Assembly: GCF_000005505.3 (NCBI RefSeq)
Contig: NC_016131.3
Location: 16,761,501-16,825,500, forward strand
Reading direction: 5' to 3'
Length of the DNA stretch: 64,000 nucleotides
Origin: Brachypodium distachyon
Taxonomy: Eukaryota > Streptophyta > Magnoliopsida > Poales > Poaceae
In this document: positions 46,964 through 58,980 of the stretch, piece by piece
How positions within the stretch are numbered: the first letter of the stretch is position 1
How the letters are laid out: every line of letters begins with the position of its first letter
The notes under the pieces: generated by a model
What the model saw: the letters and a program-made list of their open reading frames with translations, nothing else
What the model was told of the DNA's origin: nothing
Databases searched by the model: none
Translations under genes and position numbers: made by a program

Positions 46964-49900
46964 TGAAGCGACCGCCCCCGTACCGGGTTCGATCTCTGTG
47001 TTTTCAGTGCTAGTCCCTGGATTGACTCGCTAGCACACACAGTTTCAAGATGTAATATCAAGATAAGGTCAAAAGTATATTACATCGCATTGATCCAGAA
47101 TTTACCTTACATATTGCATAACCTCATGGGTTAGCTCAAAAGAAAATAAAATCTTGCAGCGGAAAGCAGAAGATGCATGAGTCCCATAACAATTCCACAG
47201 TCGAAACATGTTGGAATGTAAACTCGCAACCCTAACAATTCGTACCTCACTTTTCACCTGGTTCACTTGCAACATTTAAACGTTGCAGCCACTAGGAAGT
47301 CAATACATTGAATGTATTGGCAAGTTCACAAAAGGGTTATAACAGATCCTATCAAGTATATGCAGTATTTGGCTAGGTGGAGATCAGGCTTTTTGTGTGG
47401 AAGCAGAACATAATTTACCCTACTACAAATGAATGTTACAATAAGGTTAACTAATGGACACCGGGTAGAAACAACGATGCTCCTATTAATCTAAGGACAT
47501 TGAGTAGACACATCAATGCTCCTAACCCAAGTTCAAACCATTCATTTTATTTAAAAGTTGGAATGAGTGAGACCTTCCTTACAGCCCCAAATCTAGTTGC
47601 TCATAATTGTCCGTAACAGGGGACACGGCTAAGTACTTAGTTTGACACTCTCGAGAGGTGGTACACTTTACCCACAAGAAATCGACGTGTTAATCTCTTA
47701 CTGTCCTCCAGGTTGAGTAGCAACAGCATCGATTACATGAATTTTCAGAACATAATCCCCCAGACCACCTGAGGGACGCGCTCCCACCTACACGGCTACA
47801 TACCGATGTCATCCTCGGATCCGGGTTCATATTTCTTACATCCATCCTGCCAGAGCCCATTTAGCATGTGGTTGTACTGGAAGCTACTAAACAGGAAAAC
47901 TAGTCCAGTCTCTGGTTACCCCGGGTGACATTCCACATTTGCGACGCAAGCGCTCCCCGAATCCACGGGGAGACGTCCATGGACGATCCGCCCCCGAATC
48001 CACGAGGACTCTACTAAGAAGGACCCATAGAAATGGACATGACGTCGCATAACATCTCGAATCCTCAAAGCCGTCCACCCATGATGGTTCATTAGGGTTG
48101 TTTTGCCAAGTTTCCAAAATTACTCCACATAATCAGTTTCACAGTGATTGAGATTCCCTCCCACGTATACTAGCATAGCATGGCTAAGCAATATCTAATC
48201 ACGATGGCTATTGGTGGAGGATTCATGGCAAAGGTAACCCTATAGCTAATAGGTCCATCATAGCTAGCATAAGTACGAGTAATAGTTCTATCAATGCCTT
48301 TCTACAAACAACTCTAATGCATAAGTATTTTAAAAACAGATAATAATAGGACATGATCAAAGTGAACTTGCCTGATTAGTGTCTTTGTAGTCTTCTTCTT
48401 TTCGATACTCACGGTTACCGCACTCCGTATAATCTATCGCGAAGAACGAAAAGCAATAATAAATAACTATTCGACAACTCCAAATCATAACTCCAAATAA
48501 AGAACCAAAGCAATATACAAAGTTTAAATTAAACAGTACCTAACTACTGTTAAGCTATCCTAGGCATAGATCTAAGAGGTAGGAACAAGGCTTGGGTTCT
48601 ATCGGAGTTGAAACGGTGAAGTCATTGGCTGTTAACAGATACAATTTTCTAGGGGTCATGGGATATGGTACATGAACTTAAAAAGGTGCACAAAGTAGTC
48701 CAGACTCAAGAGTTGGGTTTATTCTTGTCAACACAGAAAGAAAGAACTGGTTTAAGACTAGGGATCAACAGATATGCCTCTTCGAAGGTAGCTAACCAGA
48801 AATCAGACTGCAGCAGATACAATTTTCAACTGAAAATACACTATTGATTATGAACTGGAACAAGGTGAAAAAATTGGACTGGTGTGAGGAGGATGATCTA
48901 TTCTTTGTATTACAGAATGAATTGGCTTAATAGGACAGACCTATAAAAAGATATGAGCTTGCAAAGATGGCTAGTCAGAAACTGGCAGACTACAGGTATT
49001 AATTCCAATTGAAATTTTACTGGTGCTAATTGCTTCAAAAGACAGAGGGACAATGTGATGAATTAAAGTAGATCTAACAAGATTTAAAAATACACTGGTT
49101 TGACATAAATAGGAGTTGTGAGTCAAAATATACAGGCTTACAAAAAAAGGCTAATCTATAACAAAGTTTCTGTAACTAAAGGCTTAGAATTGGCCAAGTG
49201 TGGGAAACTGCTGACGGTACTGTTTTGCAACGATGATGCACTAGTGTGGATGAACTTAGAAATGTGTTAAAAGAGGTCTAGGATTTATATTTGGATTTGA
49301 TCTTGACATGACAGAAAGAATCATCTAATTTGATGTAATGGCTCAGAAGATATAGGCTCCGGAAGACAGCTAACTGATGTGACAGTGTTAACAGATACGA
49401 CTTTTGATTGAAGATGCACCTCTGTAGATGAATTCTAAGTTGTGCAAGAAGTACACTAATGTGTAGAAAATGATCTAATTGATGATCTACAGAAGGTTTG
49501 GAACCAAAAAGATAAATGGAACAATTTATATGAATTTCGAAAGGTGGCTAATCCAGAAACAACATGCTGTGAATAGCAATTTCAAACGAAGATGCACTAC
49601 AGAAGCTCTTGGAGACGGGGTATACAAACTGGTCTGACCTATAGTGGAGAACGTGATATAACCATAGACGAAAGAATTGGCCAAAAATGATACACAGATC
49701 AAAAGATATGGGCTTCTAAACATGGCTAATCAAAACTGCTGCGGCTGAAAAGTTGCTCACCGGAAAAGACACGGAGTTTGCCGGAGTTGAAGGAGGACGG
49801 CGATGATGTCGACGTAGGGTTCGATTGAGCTGTGGAATACGTCGAGGCGGACACCGTGACGCGGCTTGTGCGGTTGTAGCATCTCCGGATGGTGACGGAC

Positions 49901-51569
49901 AGAGCTCCGGGCGCGGCGTCGGCATGGGGTCGGGGACGGCGCGGCCAACGATGGAGATGGATCGCATAACCTTGTCAAGGAGGTAGGAGATGGTCACGTG
50001 AGTGCACCGGTGAAAGGAAATTAAAAACGGACCTTCGGAGAGAGCTCACCGGCAACAATGGCGGAGGCGACGGGCGGAGAAAGACGTTGACGTAGCCGGC
50101 TGTACAGAGGTTTTGAGACCAAACTTTCTATATGGGAATGGGAGAGGAGATACAAAGGATCAAAGTGACGCGTGTGGAATCCTGTTATACTGGCCGAGGA
50201 GGGAGATCGGGTGCGGGATGTTGACGGACGGCATTCGGGGCGCCTCTTTTTGAAACGGCGATTATGAGAAGAAACTTCAAATTGATTTCCTGAATCGGTT
50301 CCTAGGATGGTAAGGATTGATGGGTGGTTTCCTTTCGAAGAGAGACGCGCGGGAATGAAAGAAATCAAAAAAAGAAAATATGAAAGGAGGGGTTTCCTTT
50401 ACATGCAGAGGAGGAAGAACACGAGCCGCACGTGCTGGTGCTCGGCTGGGCTGCTCGGTGGAGATGGGCTGGCCCAGTTTGGGTCGGTCCATTCTTTTTT
50501 TTTTCTTTTTCTTTTTTTCCATTTCTGTTTTTATTGATAACTTTTGATTTCTCACTCTCAATAAGTCCAAATAAACTCCAGTAAATTTGTAAATTCAAAT
50601 CCTCCAAAGTGTGAACTTTTGGGACTTGAATCCTTTCAAAATAAAATAAGTGAAAATACTTTTGCTTATATAAATGTCATTAGGGCTTTATAAGTAATAC
50701 ATGAAATAGGTTTTGAAATCTATTATGAAACCTTTGTTTCATAAATTAGTTTAAACTCCAATAAACATATTGGGTTGGCATACTTTGCACTAAAACCCTT
50801 CCTTAGCTAAATACCCCATTGGGTTGAACTCCAAATAATTGAAGTCCAAATAAAATCTTATAATAATTATATGGTTCAATAAATTCCCAAATAGCTTAAA
50901 AACACCATAATCACAAATCATGTAAACCATCGCATATATTTGGGAAGTCACGTTATCCCACTCTCAACGACGGAATAAATGTTGGAATAACATTTGCACA
51001 TGAGGATGTCACGTTATCCTCTTCTCGAATATTTGATAACTTCTTCTCGAAAACAAAATGAACACGACAACGCAAATATCGAGAGAAACATAGGTGAATC
51101 ATTAAATATGTTTTCCAACCATATACTTGGGAAAGTCAAATTATTTCCTTTCTTTAACATTTAAATAAATGTCGAAAATTATTTCTAATTGATTCAAATA
51201 TTCCAACGAGGCTTTCCAATGGTCATGGCATCCAAATTGGAAACTTAGCGTGCTAATAAAACCTTCAAAAAGAAAATAGGATTTATTAAGATGTGAATAA
51301 TAGTCCGGATAAAATCATAATATGCGAATGGTTCCAAATAAAATACTTTAAACTAATATAAATGTCCCAAACATGTTGTATAATTTGGATAGTCATATTA
51401 ATCCACTCTTTTGTTGAATATTCAAACATGGTGTGGAAAAATTTAAATAAGTCCTAAAAATTTGAAATCCTTCAGAAATTCACAACCAAAATATTTTCAA
51501 AGGCAATATTTTATTTAAAATAATTATTTTGTTTAACATTCCAAAATGGGAAAATTTTGGGATGTTACA
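46964..51569. mobile_element. Nested solo-LTR-like insertion, 4.6 kb (LARD-type candidate)
   Basis: Begins TGAAGCGACCGCC, ends GGGATGTTACA, and is flanked by a perfect 5-bp duplication AAACC (46,959-46,963 and 51,570-51,574). TG...CA ends plus a 5-bp duplication define an LTR-retroelement product. I find no second LTR, no primer-binding site and no coding sequence, so a solo LTR is the simplest reading. At 4.6 kb it matches the very long LTRs of non-coding LARD elements such as barley Sukkula; that family assignment is unverified. The right third is AT-rich; the left part has a patch with repeated cccccgaatccacg(g/a)gga strings (47,955-48,010). Confidence 0.7.
48620..49750. repeat. Degenerate tandem array, about 179-bp period, in the nested element
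   Basis: A motif of the form ggcta(a/g)(t/c)c followed by agaaac and, upstream, agatatggctt recurs with anchors at 48,628, 48,791, 48,970, 49,150, 49,369, 49,547 and 49,725. Spacings are 163, 179, 180, 219, 178 and 178. Other shared words (gaagatgcac, aacagatac) keep the same spacing. Copies are strongly diverged, so this is an old array. Confidence 0.65.
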
Positions 51570-52655
51570 AAACCATGGCGTTCACCCTTTCAACTTGCCC
51601 ATTGGATTGAGGATGTGCTACGGAAGCAACATCCAGCCGGAGTTTCTTTTCAGCACAGAATCACGCGAAAGGTCCTCCGCGAAGTTGTTCCATTATCCGT
51701 GATGATATTGTGCAGGTACCCATATCTCAAGATGATATTCTTCAGAAATGACACCACGGTTTTGCCGTCACACTTCTTTATCGGTTTGACATCGATCCGT
51801 TTGGTGAACTTGTTGACCATGACCGGTATATGCGTCATGCCTCCTCGCGCCCGCTTGAACGGTCCTACCATATCCAAACACCAGACGGCAAAAGGCTAAG
51901 TGATTGGAATAGTCTTGAGTTCGGATGCCGGCATATGAATCTTGCTGGCATATCTCTGGCAGCCGTTGCACTTCCTGACTATCTTCTGCTTCTTGTAGTG
52001 CACTCGGCCAGTAAAAACCATGCCGGAAAGCTTTGCCCACTAGCGTTCTCGAAGATGCGTGATGGTCACACTCTCCTTGATGAATATCCCGAAGTATTTC
52101 TTGTCTTTCCTTCGGCTCGACGCACCGCTGTAGGACGTTAGTGACGCTCCTCTTGTAAAGCTCGCCATTGATGATGGTGTACGCTTTCGCTCTTCTTTGG
52201 ATTTGTCTTGCCGATAGTTCCTCTTCTGGGAGACTCCCATGTTTGAGGTAAGACATTACCGGTTGCGCCCAGGCCGGCACGGGGCGAGTGGTGAAGATCG
52301 GCTCATCTGGTTTGTCTATCACCATTGGTTCAAACACCATTGCTTCTGCTGAGTTAAGGCGCTCAGTCCCGGGGTTATTGGAACTGTTGCCACTGTCAAT
52401 GTCCATGGGGGTGGTGTCAGCTTCTGAACTTGCCGAGATAAATATCGACTCCGATTTTGGCGAGGGTTTGATGGACAGTTTGCGTAAATGTTCTAACGCC
52501 ACCCCAGCTGGAAGAGCCTGTCGTGTCAAGCCGAGTTTCGACAATGTGTCGGCTGCTTCATTTTCTGCCCGAGGTACATGGTGAAATTCACACCCGTCGA
52601 AGTGACCACTGATTTTCTGAACGTGAAACCGGTATAGCGCCATATTGGCATCCAA

Positions 52656-54340
52656 TGCATCCCAGTTACCAGAAGCTTGCTAGACAACAAGATCCAAATC
52701 ACCAAAACATTGGATCCGGCGAACTCCAATTTCCTTTGCCATTTTCAATCCATGTACAAGCGCTTCATACTCGGCCACGTTGTTGGATGCTGCGAAGTGA
52801 ATTTGCAATACGTACTTAAGCTGATCGCGCTTTGGCGAGGTCAGAACTATGCCGGTGCCAAGCCCGCTTTTCATCTTAGAGCCGTCAAAATGTAATTTCC
52901 AGTAGTTAGTTTCCGAGGGTGGTGGTTCGTACTCCATCTCGGCCCAATCCACCAAGAAATCCGCCAAGGCCTGAGATTTCACTGCATCTCGTCTGTCGTA
53001 CTGCAACGCATAGGGCGCCAACTCGATGGCCCATCTTGCGACTCGGCCGCTCACATCTTTGTTACTCATGATTTCTGAGACGGGTGGCTCACATATAACT
53101 CGGATCTGATGTGCCTCAAAGTAATGCTATAGCTTTTTTGCCGCCATATATACGCCATTCGCCATCTTTTGGTAGTGGGGATAATTTTGCTTGGACGACG
53201 ATAACACCTCGCTCAAGTAATATACTGGCCTCTGCACCGATTTGCCGTTTTCATCCCTTTCCACTACGATGACAGCGCTGACAACTCGATTTGTCGCTGC
53301 AATGTATAACAATATAGGCTCCTTCTCCATCGGCGAAGCTAATATAGGTGCCGTAGCAATCATCTTCTTCAGCTCTTGAAAAGCTAGGTCTGCCTGTGGT
53401 ATCCACACAAATTTGTCGGTTTTCTTCATCAGCTGGTATAAGGGCATAGCCTTTTCACCTAGCCGACTAACGAAACGACTCAGCGACGCTAGGCATCTTG
53501 TGAATTTTTGCACATCTTTGAGGCACTTTGGCAGTTTCATTATTTCTATAGCAGCAATTTTCACATGGTTCGTTTCTATTCCTCGGCTTGATACCAGGAA
53601 ACCGAGCAACTTTCCTGCCGGCACACCGAATGTGCACTTGGCCGGGTTCAGTTTCATTCAGAACCTCCGCAGATTTGCGAATGTTTCCCGGATATCATCC
53701 AGGAGCGTGGCGCTTTTCTTGGTTTTTATGATGACATCGTCGACATACACCTGCACATTTTTGCCGAGTTGATCGTGCAAGCACTTCTGCATGCACCTTT
53801 GATAGGTAGCCCCTGCATTTCTCAAACCAAACGGCATAGTGCGATAGCAATAAGCCCCGAACGGGGTGATAAATGATGTTTTTATTTGATCATTAGGGTT
53901 CAGCGGTATCTGATGAAAACCAGAGTACGCATCCACAAAAGATAACAACTCACACCCGGCAGTGGAGTCGATCATTTGATCGATCCGAAGTAATGGAAAG
54001 GGATCTTTGGGACATGCCTTGTTGAGGCTGGTGTAATCGATACACATGCGCCACACCTTGGCAGCAGTCGTCTTTCTTCTTCTCGACCATGACCGGGTTT
54101 GCCAGCCAGTCGGGATGCAAACCTCCATGATGAAGCCGGCAGCTAGAAGCCTGGATACCTCTTCCGATATGACTTTCCTTCTGTCGTCAGCGAAGCGTCG
54201 AAGGAGCTGCTTCACCGGTCTTGCGTCTGGTCCGACATGCAATGAGTGCTCAGCTAACTCCCTCGGCACACCTGGCAGGTCTTGAGTTGACCATGCAAAG
54301 ATATCCCGATTCTCACGGAGGAAGCTGCTAAGCTCGCCTT
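52656..54340 (-). pseudogene. Reverse transcriptase and double RNase H of element 1
   Basis: RT (53,658-54,269) shows MCIDYTSLNKACPKDPFPLL, SFVDAYSGFHQI, TMPFGLRNAGATYQ and the catalytic YVDDV. Upstream of the catalytic core it is out of frame near 54,050-54,120. The next block (53,127-53,657) is the RT thumb and gypsy RNase H (KCTFGV...LLGFLVSSRGIE, later PVYYLSEVL). A stop separates it from a second RNase H (52,680-53,069) with WKLHFDGSKMKSGLGTGIVL and AEYEALVHGLKMA. Its third motif reads GDLDLVV where GDSQLV is usual, and a stop follows. A tandem second RNase H is a hallmark of the Tat lineage. Confidence 0.88.
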
Positions 54341-54341
54341 C

Positions 54342-55154
54342 CTATTTCTCCCCCGGACTGGCACCAATGATGACGGTGCGGTCCGGGAACTCGCTGTCGA
54401 CCTGTATCTTCTTTGTCTCCTTGGCTGCCTGAAAAGCCACACTTCCATGGGGATTGGTCATAGCTGGCAGGCCAATTTGTGCCGCCTGAGCCATCGCAAC
54501 AGCTTCTTGTAATTTCTTCTTCCCGCCAGCGATGACCTGTGACTCGGCCAGAGCAGATCCTGCCGCCGCGCATTCAATTGAACGCTTGTAATTGCCAGAG
54601 ATGGTTATGGTACCATTTGGTCCCGGCATCTTCATCTTGAAATAGCCGATGTGAGTAGTTACCATGAACTTGGCGAGTGCCGGTCTGCCAAGCAGGGCGT
54701 GGTACGGACTGTTGAGGTCCACCACCTCGAACACTAGGTTTTCAGTCCGACAATTCTCCCTGGTGCCGAATAAGACGTCCACTCGAATCTTGCCTACCGG
54801 AGCACAAGACACTCCCGGCACAATACCGTGAAAGTTAGTCCGGCTAGGTTCAAGCATGTTATCTGTAATGCCGAGCTTGAGCATCGTGTCTCGGTAGAGG
54901 ATATTGATGCTGCTCCCATTATCAATGAGAACCCGAGTGAATTTGACGTTAATGTCGGGCCCGATGAGTGTCGGATCAACCACCAGGGCGTATCCGCCAG
55001 GATTGGGCATAACCTTTGAATGGTCTGCGCGGTTCCAGTTGATCTCCTGCTCCGACCAATACGTGAGTTTTGGGACTGCCGGCATAACAGCATTGACTTT
55101 CATCTCTCGCCTGCGCTGACTTTGCTTGTCAGTAGGCTCAGTGATGAAAATCAT
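54342..55154 (-). pseudogene. Aspartic protease region of element 1
   Basis: An uninterrupted stretch of 270 codons with the protease active-site motif in VLIDNGSSINILYRDTM, followed by YHALLGRPALAKF, both typical of grass Tat/gypsy polyproteins. It is separated by stops from gag on its right and RT on its left, so it is listed as part of a dead polyprotein. Confidence 0.8.
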
Positions 55155-55471
55155 GTAGCTTTGGTGATGCTCTTTGTACTCATTTCACCCGGCATACCCT
55201 TGGATTTCTTGTTCCTCCACCTGATTAACAGCATTGTTTGCCTGAGGGGGTCCCTGGATCTGTGCGTTTGCGCCTGTCAGCGGTGGAGGAGGGGGTAACC
55301 GACTTGCTTCGCCCTTCTCGGCCCGCTGCATCCAGCTGCATTGCCGCGTTGTGTGGTTTGCTGGTTTATTGGGGTTAGTCGTGTGAAAATGACAAGGCTG
55401 ATCCAACATCACCTCGATCGTATACTTCGGCTTATCTTGCCAAGGCTTCTTTTGTTCTCCCTTCTTGACGC

Positions 55472-55750
55472 ATTGCTGATTTCCTGTTTTCTGACGCTGG
55501 CTGGAGCCGGCATCAGGTTGATCCTGAACTGCGGCGACATGGGCTGGCCCGTACCGATTATCCGGTCTATCATCTCTTCTCTTGTGGCGATGATCTTGTT
55601 GCCCATACCCATTGCTGATTTCTTGTTTACTGACGCTGGTTGGAACCGGCATCAGGTTGGTCCTGAATCGCAGCGACATGGGCTGGCCCATATCGGTAAT
55701 CCTTCCTGTCATCCCTTCTTTTGTTGCGGTGATCTTGATGATCATTCCTC
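55472..55750 (-). repeat. 139-bp tandem duplication in gag of element 1
   Basis: attgctgatttc(c/t)tgtt starts at 55,472 and again at 55,611. Both copies continue through gacgctgg(c/t)tgga, ccggcatcaggttg and gcgacatgggctggccc. The period is not a multiple of three, so the duplication shifts the gag frame. Confidence 0.8.
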
Positions 55751-57802
55751 TGGAAAGCCCCGGCAGGATTGTATGTTGGCCGCTCCCTTTGTGGTTCTGC
55801 CGGCATCAGCAATGGCTAAGTCGGATCACCAAGCGCGTACATGTCGGCGATCCTGATCATTTCCGACAGAGTGGCCGGCATCTCTCTTTGCAGATTCTGC
55901 CACAACATGCTGCCGTGTCGACATCCTTGTGCAAACCACGCTATGGCTTGCGATTCCACTATCCCTTCACAGGAATTGCGGAGATTGTTCCATCTTGTCA
56001 GGTAATCCCGGTCGGTTTCGTTGTCTCTTTGCTTGCACATGGACAACTGTTGGGGACGATTTGGCCTTTTGTAATTGCCAGTGAAATTACTGACAAAAGT
56101 TTACTCAAAGTCTATCCAGCAATTGATGCTGCCCTCCGGCAGGTGTTTCAGTCATATCCTTGCCGGCCCTACCAGCATCAGGGGCACATAGCGTACCGCC
56201 CATCTGCGGTTGCTGCCTGCCACGCTCACCGCCGTGACATAGTCTTCCAGCCAATGTTCCGGCTTAGTGCTGCCGTCATATGTTCTTGTACCCTTGGGCA
56301 GCTGGAAACCCGGGGCTGGTCTCTCCCTCATGATCCCATGCGCAAAGCAACGCAGTCCCGGAGGGCCTTGTTCCTCAAGAAGTTCGGACAGATAAATTCT
56401 GTCAAGCCGATGTCGGGCATCCAGAGGTGATACTTGTCTGTTCCCAACTCTGGCTCCGAGCGGGCCGAGATTTTCGCGCTCCTGCCTGATATAACCCTCG
56501 TCAGCCATGGTCAAGTATCTGTCATCGTAACGGTCATAACGGCGATCTTCACCTCGATACAGGAGGGTGCGCCTGACACCCTGCTGTCCCGCAACAGTAT
56601 TGGGTGCCGGACCCTGAGGTCTGTGCCTATGATCAAACGAGTAACTTTCTTGCTGGTCTCGACGATTGTTGTCGGGACGCATACCACTTTGGCTGTCATC
56701 AACCCTCCTGAATATTTGTTTCTCGGCCAGGGCTGGGTCATAGCGTTCTAACTGCTTATTCCGGCCAGAGTTAACGCTTTTGTCCCGCTACCACCATGCG
56801 AAGACGCTTGCTTGTCAACCCGGCCACCAGCATCTGCCGCCGAGTGAATGACCTGCAATGCACCGGGTTTACCGTGCATTCTCATGTATGCCTCGTTCTG
56901 CTCATTAGCTGTTTGTAGGAGCTCTTTTACGCGCAGCTGCTGCTGCCGAAGTGCCTCTCCCGTAAGATTCGGCAACTCCTGAGCCGCAGCCTCGGCAGCC
57001 CTGAGATTTTTGGCTGGGGTATTGTATTTCGGCTTTAGTGCCGAGGCAAAACTTGCCGACATAGCTAGCACACCCCTGCCATCTCTTGTCATCTCGGCAT
57101 TCAAGTTCTTGCTACGGTTACGCACCTCCCCAACTCTGCTAGGGTTAGTAAACGCAGTAGAACTAAGAACATGGGCTTTGTTATACTCACGAAGCGAGAT
57201 CCCGAGCTGTTGTCGGGCGTTGGCGACGTCGAGTGCTTCTTTTAGCACCTTCTGTCTCTCCAACTCCAACTCCGCCTGCAGCTGGGCCGGGTTAGCGTTC
57301 GACGCTACCGGCGCAGTTAGCCCCTCGATGGAGGCCTGGATCGGAGTTGGCTTTGGCGGCGGAGCCGATCTGCCGGCTTGAGTGGCGATGTTCTCCGGCT
57401 TCTCCAAGGGGAGCTTCGCCGTTCTCCCGGACTTGGTTGGGACCACGCAACTTCCTGCAGCGTCCCTTCCCGTATCAGCACCGTGAGCGGTCACCATGAC
57501 CTCCACACAATCAGCAAGTCAGTCGACGTGCCGGCCGCGACCCATGCAGATGGCGGGGGGATCTTCGGCCATCACCACCTGCTCCGGATACCTGCAAGGG
57601 CTATCAGTGGCAACATAGACCTCGTGCATGCCGAAGTTGATGAAGCGGCATGTACAGGGAAGCGGTGCTCCATTGAAGCAGCCCGCGTTGTTGTCGATGA
57701 AGCCCAGAGAGCCGAATCTCTGGACCAAACCGGAGACCACGCGTTCTCCGGTAACGAGGAAGCTTCCTGTCCAGATGAAAACTCCAGCCAGCGCCGCTGC
57801 TG

Positions 57803-57820
57803 GCCCCATGGTGGGTGCCA
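57803..57820 (-). other. Primer-binding site of element 1
   Basis: Minus-strand sequence TGGCACCCACCATGGGGC, two bases inside the 5' LTR. It begins with TGG as expected for pairing with a tRNA CCA end. Element 2 has the same site with one difference (CCGTGG, 62,907-62,924). I cannot name the tRNA. Confidence 0.65.
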
Positions 57821-57822
57821 AC

Positions 57823-58630
57823 TGTCGTGATGGTGTCACGGCAGATGCCATAGGATGGCTTAACTTGGGGCCGATGGACGAAGGAGGAACCGGAGGAGGG
57901 ATGACGTGAAAAATAACACGCACGAGTCACACAAGAACACACAGATTTACCCAGGTTCGGAGCCCTCTTGTCGAGGTAAGACTCCTACTCCTGATTTGCT
58001 GTATTAGCCGAGATAAGCAAGCTCTACAATGGCGCTCCTTGAGCTGTATTCTTGAGGAAGAAGAAGGGGAAACCCTAAAATGTCTAAGTGCTCGGTCTCC
58101 TCTCCAGGGAGGTGTAGTGCTCTATTTATGGGCCAGGCATGTCACACTGACATGCGGGCCGAGTCTAACGTCACCTTCATTGGGCCCCGCCGGGCACGCG
58201 GCTCGGTTCCCTCCAGGCAGTACCGCAGGGGACAAGACAACTTTACTTTTTCCTGCCAGCCTGCAATGGGTACAGCTATCCTCTGCCGGCTTCCGTCATA
58301 GATTCCCTTTCGGTGCTTCTCTAGCGTGGTCACCTGACACCGGTACGCAGGCGCTGACTGCTTTTCTGAGATGATGATGGCGCTGCTTTACTTTGCACCG
58401 CGTGGTCAGGATAAGACCGTTGAAGGATCTCGGCACCGCCGATGTCAAGGGGCTCGTCCTTATCCTGCAAACTTACAAGATAAGAAAACTATGCCATCAT
58501 ACGCCCGGGGTGCCGGCTTAGCGTTAGTTTAACTTTATGATGCCGGCATACGTTGCTATGCCAGTTTTGCCTCCGTTATCTCGGCTAGAGTTGTGTCACC
58601 ATGACCTTACCCGAGGTCATCCCCCCGACA
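57823..58630 (-). repeat. 5' LTR of element 1
   Basis: TGTCGTGATGG to CCCCCGACA on the plus strand. The promoter TATA on the minus strand (reverse complement of ctctatttatgg) is near 58,122. Followed by the ACATA duplication. Confidence 0.92.
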
Positions 58631-58980
58631 ACATAAATCTATTTACTACACACGCAATAGGCTAGTGTCTCAGAAATAGCAGCTTTTTTAAGTCCAAATG
58701 CAAGAAGCTGACGGTGTATGTTGAGATATAGTGGCATTTGTCACCTAAATTCAAATAAAACTGGATTAAGGATAAAAACTGAAAATTAAATGGAGTAGTA
58801 TGACAACTAAAATCAAATAAAGTGATAAAAATGTAGTAATTGAGCAGTGGTGAAACAATACAAACAAGTACCGGTCATTAGGGGTAAACAAAAGTATGAA
58901 AACAGTGACGAAACAACATAACAATTAAGATCAACTAAACTGGTCACTATGGATAAATAATATGGCAATTGATCCAACCA

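Larger units (their letters stand above)
46399..52655 (-). pseudogene. Integrase region of element 1, split by a nested insertion
   Basis: The right part (51,575-52,655) holds the zinc-binding and catalytic-core region in two frames (shift near 51,880-52,000), with VGPF and IITDNGT carrying the first two acidic active-site residues. The left part (46,399-46,958) continues the core after the third acidic residue (PNRSTGYTPFFVVYGAEAVL) and includes the C-terminal GDLVLRLV...PPWEGPF segment, ending in RPFYT. The nested insertion at 46,964-51,569 interrupts the frame. When it and one copy of its 5-bp duplication are ignored, codons run on in register, so integrase was open at this point when it was hit. 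Confidence 0.85.
55185..57923 (-). pseudogene. Leader and gag region of element 1
   Basis: Starts just inside the 5' LTR with a segment (57,519-57,923) that is also present in element 2. A Glu/Gln-rich coiled-coil part follows (56,748-57,506), then the gag core: LPKGTRTYDGSTKPEHWLED (about 56,280) and, further on, RDNETDRDYLTRWNNLRNS to LQREMPATLSEMIRIADMYA (55,816-56,046). A His/Cys motif (CHFH...NHTTRQC) lies near 55,340-55,420. Several stops and shifts break it. A 139-bp direct duplication lies at about 55,472-55,750. Confidence 0.8.
40249..58630 (-). mobile_element. Ty3/gypsy LTR retrotransposon, Tat lineage, with nested insertion (element 1)
   Basis: 18.4 kb bounded by LTRs of about 800 bp (40,249-41,042 and 57,823-58,630), both TG...CA, and a perfect 5-bp target duplication ACATA (40,244-40,248 and 58,631-58,635). 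Genes read leftwards: gag, protease, RT, RNase H, a second (archaeal-type) RNase H, integrase. An extra reading frame in the opposite sense lies between integrase and the 3' LTR. The double RNase H and the antisense ORF are characteristic of Tat-lineage elements such as RIRE2 and Grande. Integrase is interrupted by a 4.6-kb insertion. All coding parts carry stops or frameshifts, so it is not autonomous. By hand alignment the LTRs differ at roughly 40-45 of about 780 positions, mostly transitions, plus small indels. Confidence 0.93.

Noticed and set aside
48665..48847. Small protein of 60 codons at 48,665
   Set aside because: Lies within the degenerate tandem array of the nested element; chance frame.
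46964..51569. Complete LTR retrotransposon nested in integrase
   Set aside because: No internal repeat of the terminal sequence and no coding domain; a solo LTR explains the ends and the duplication better.
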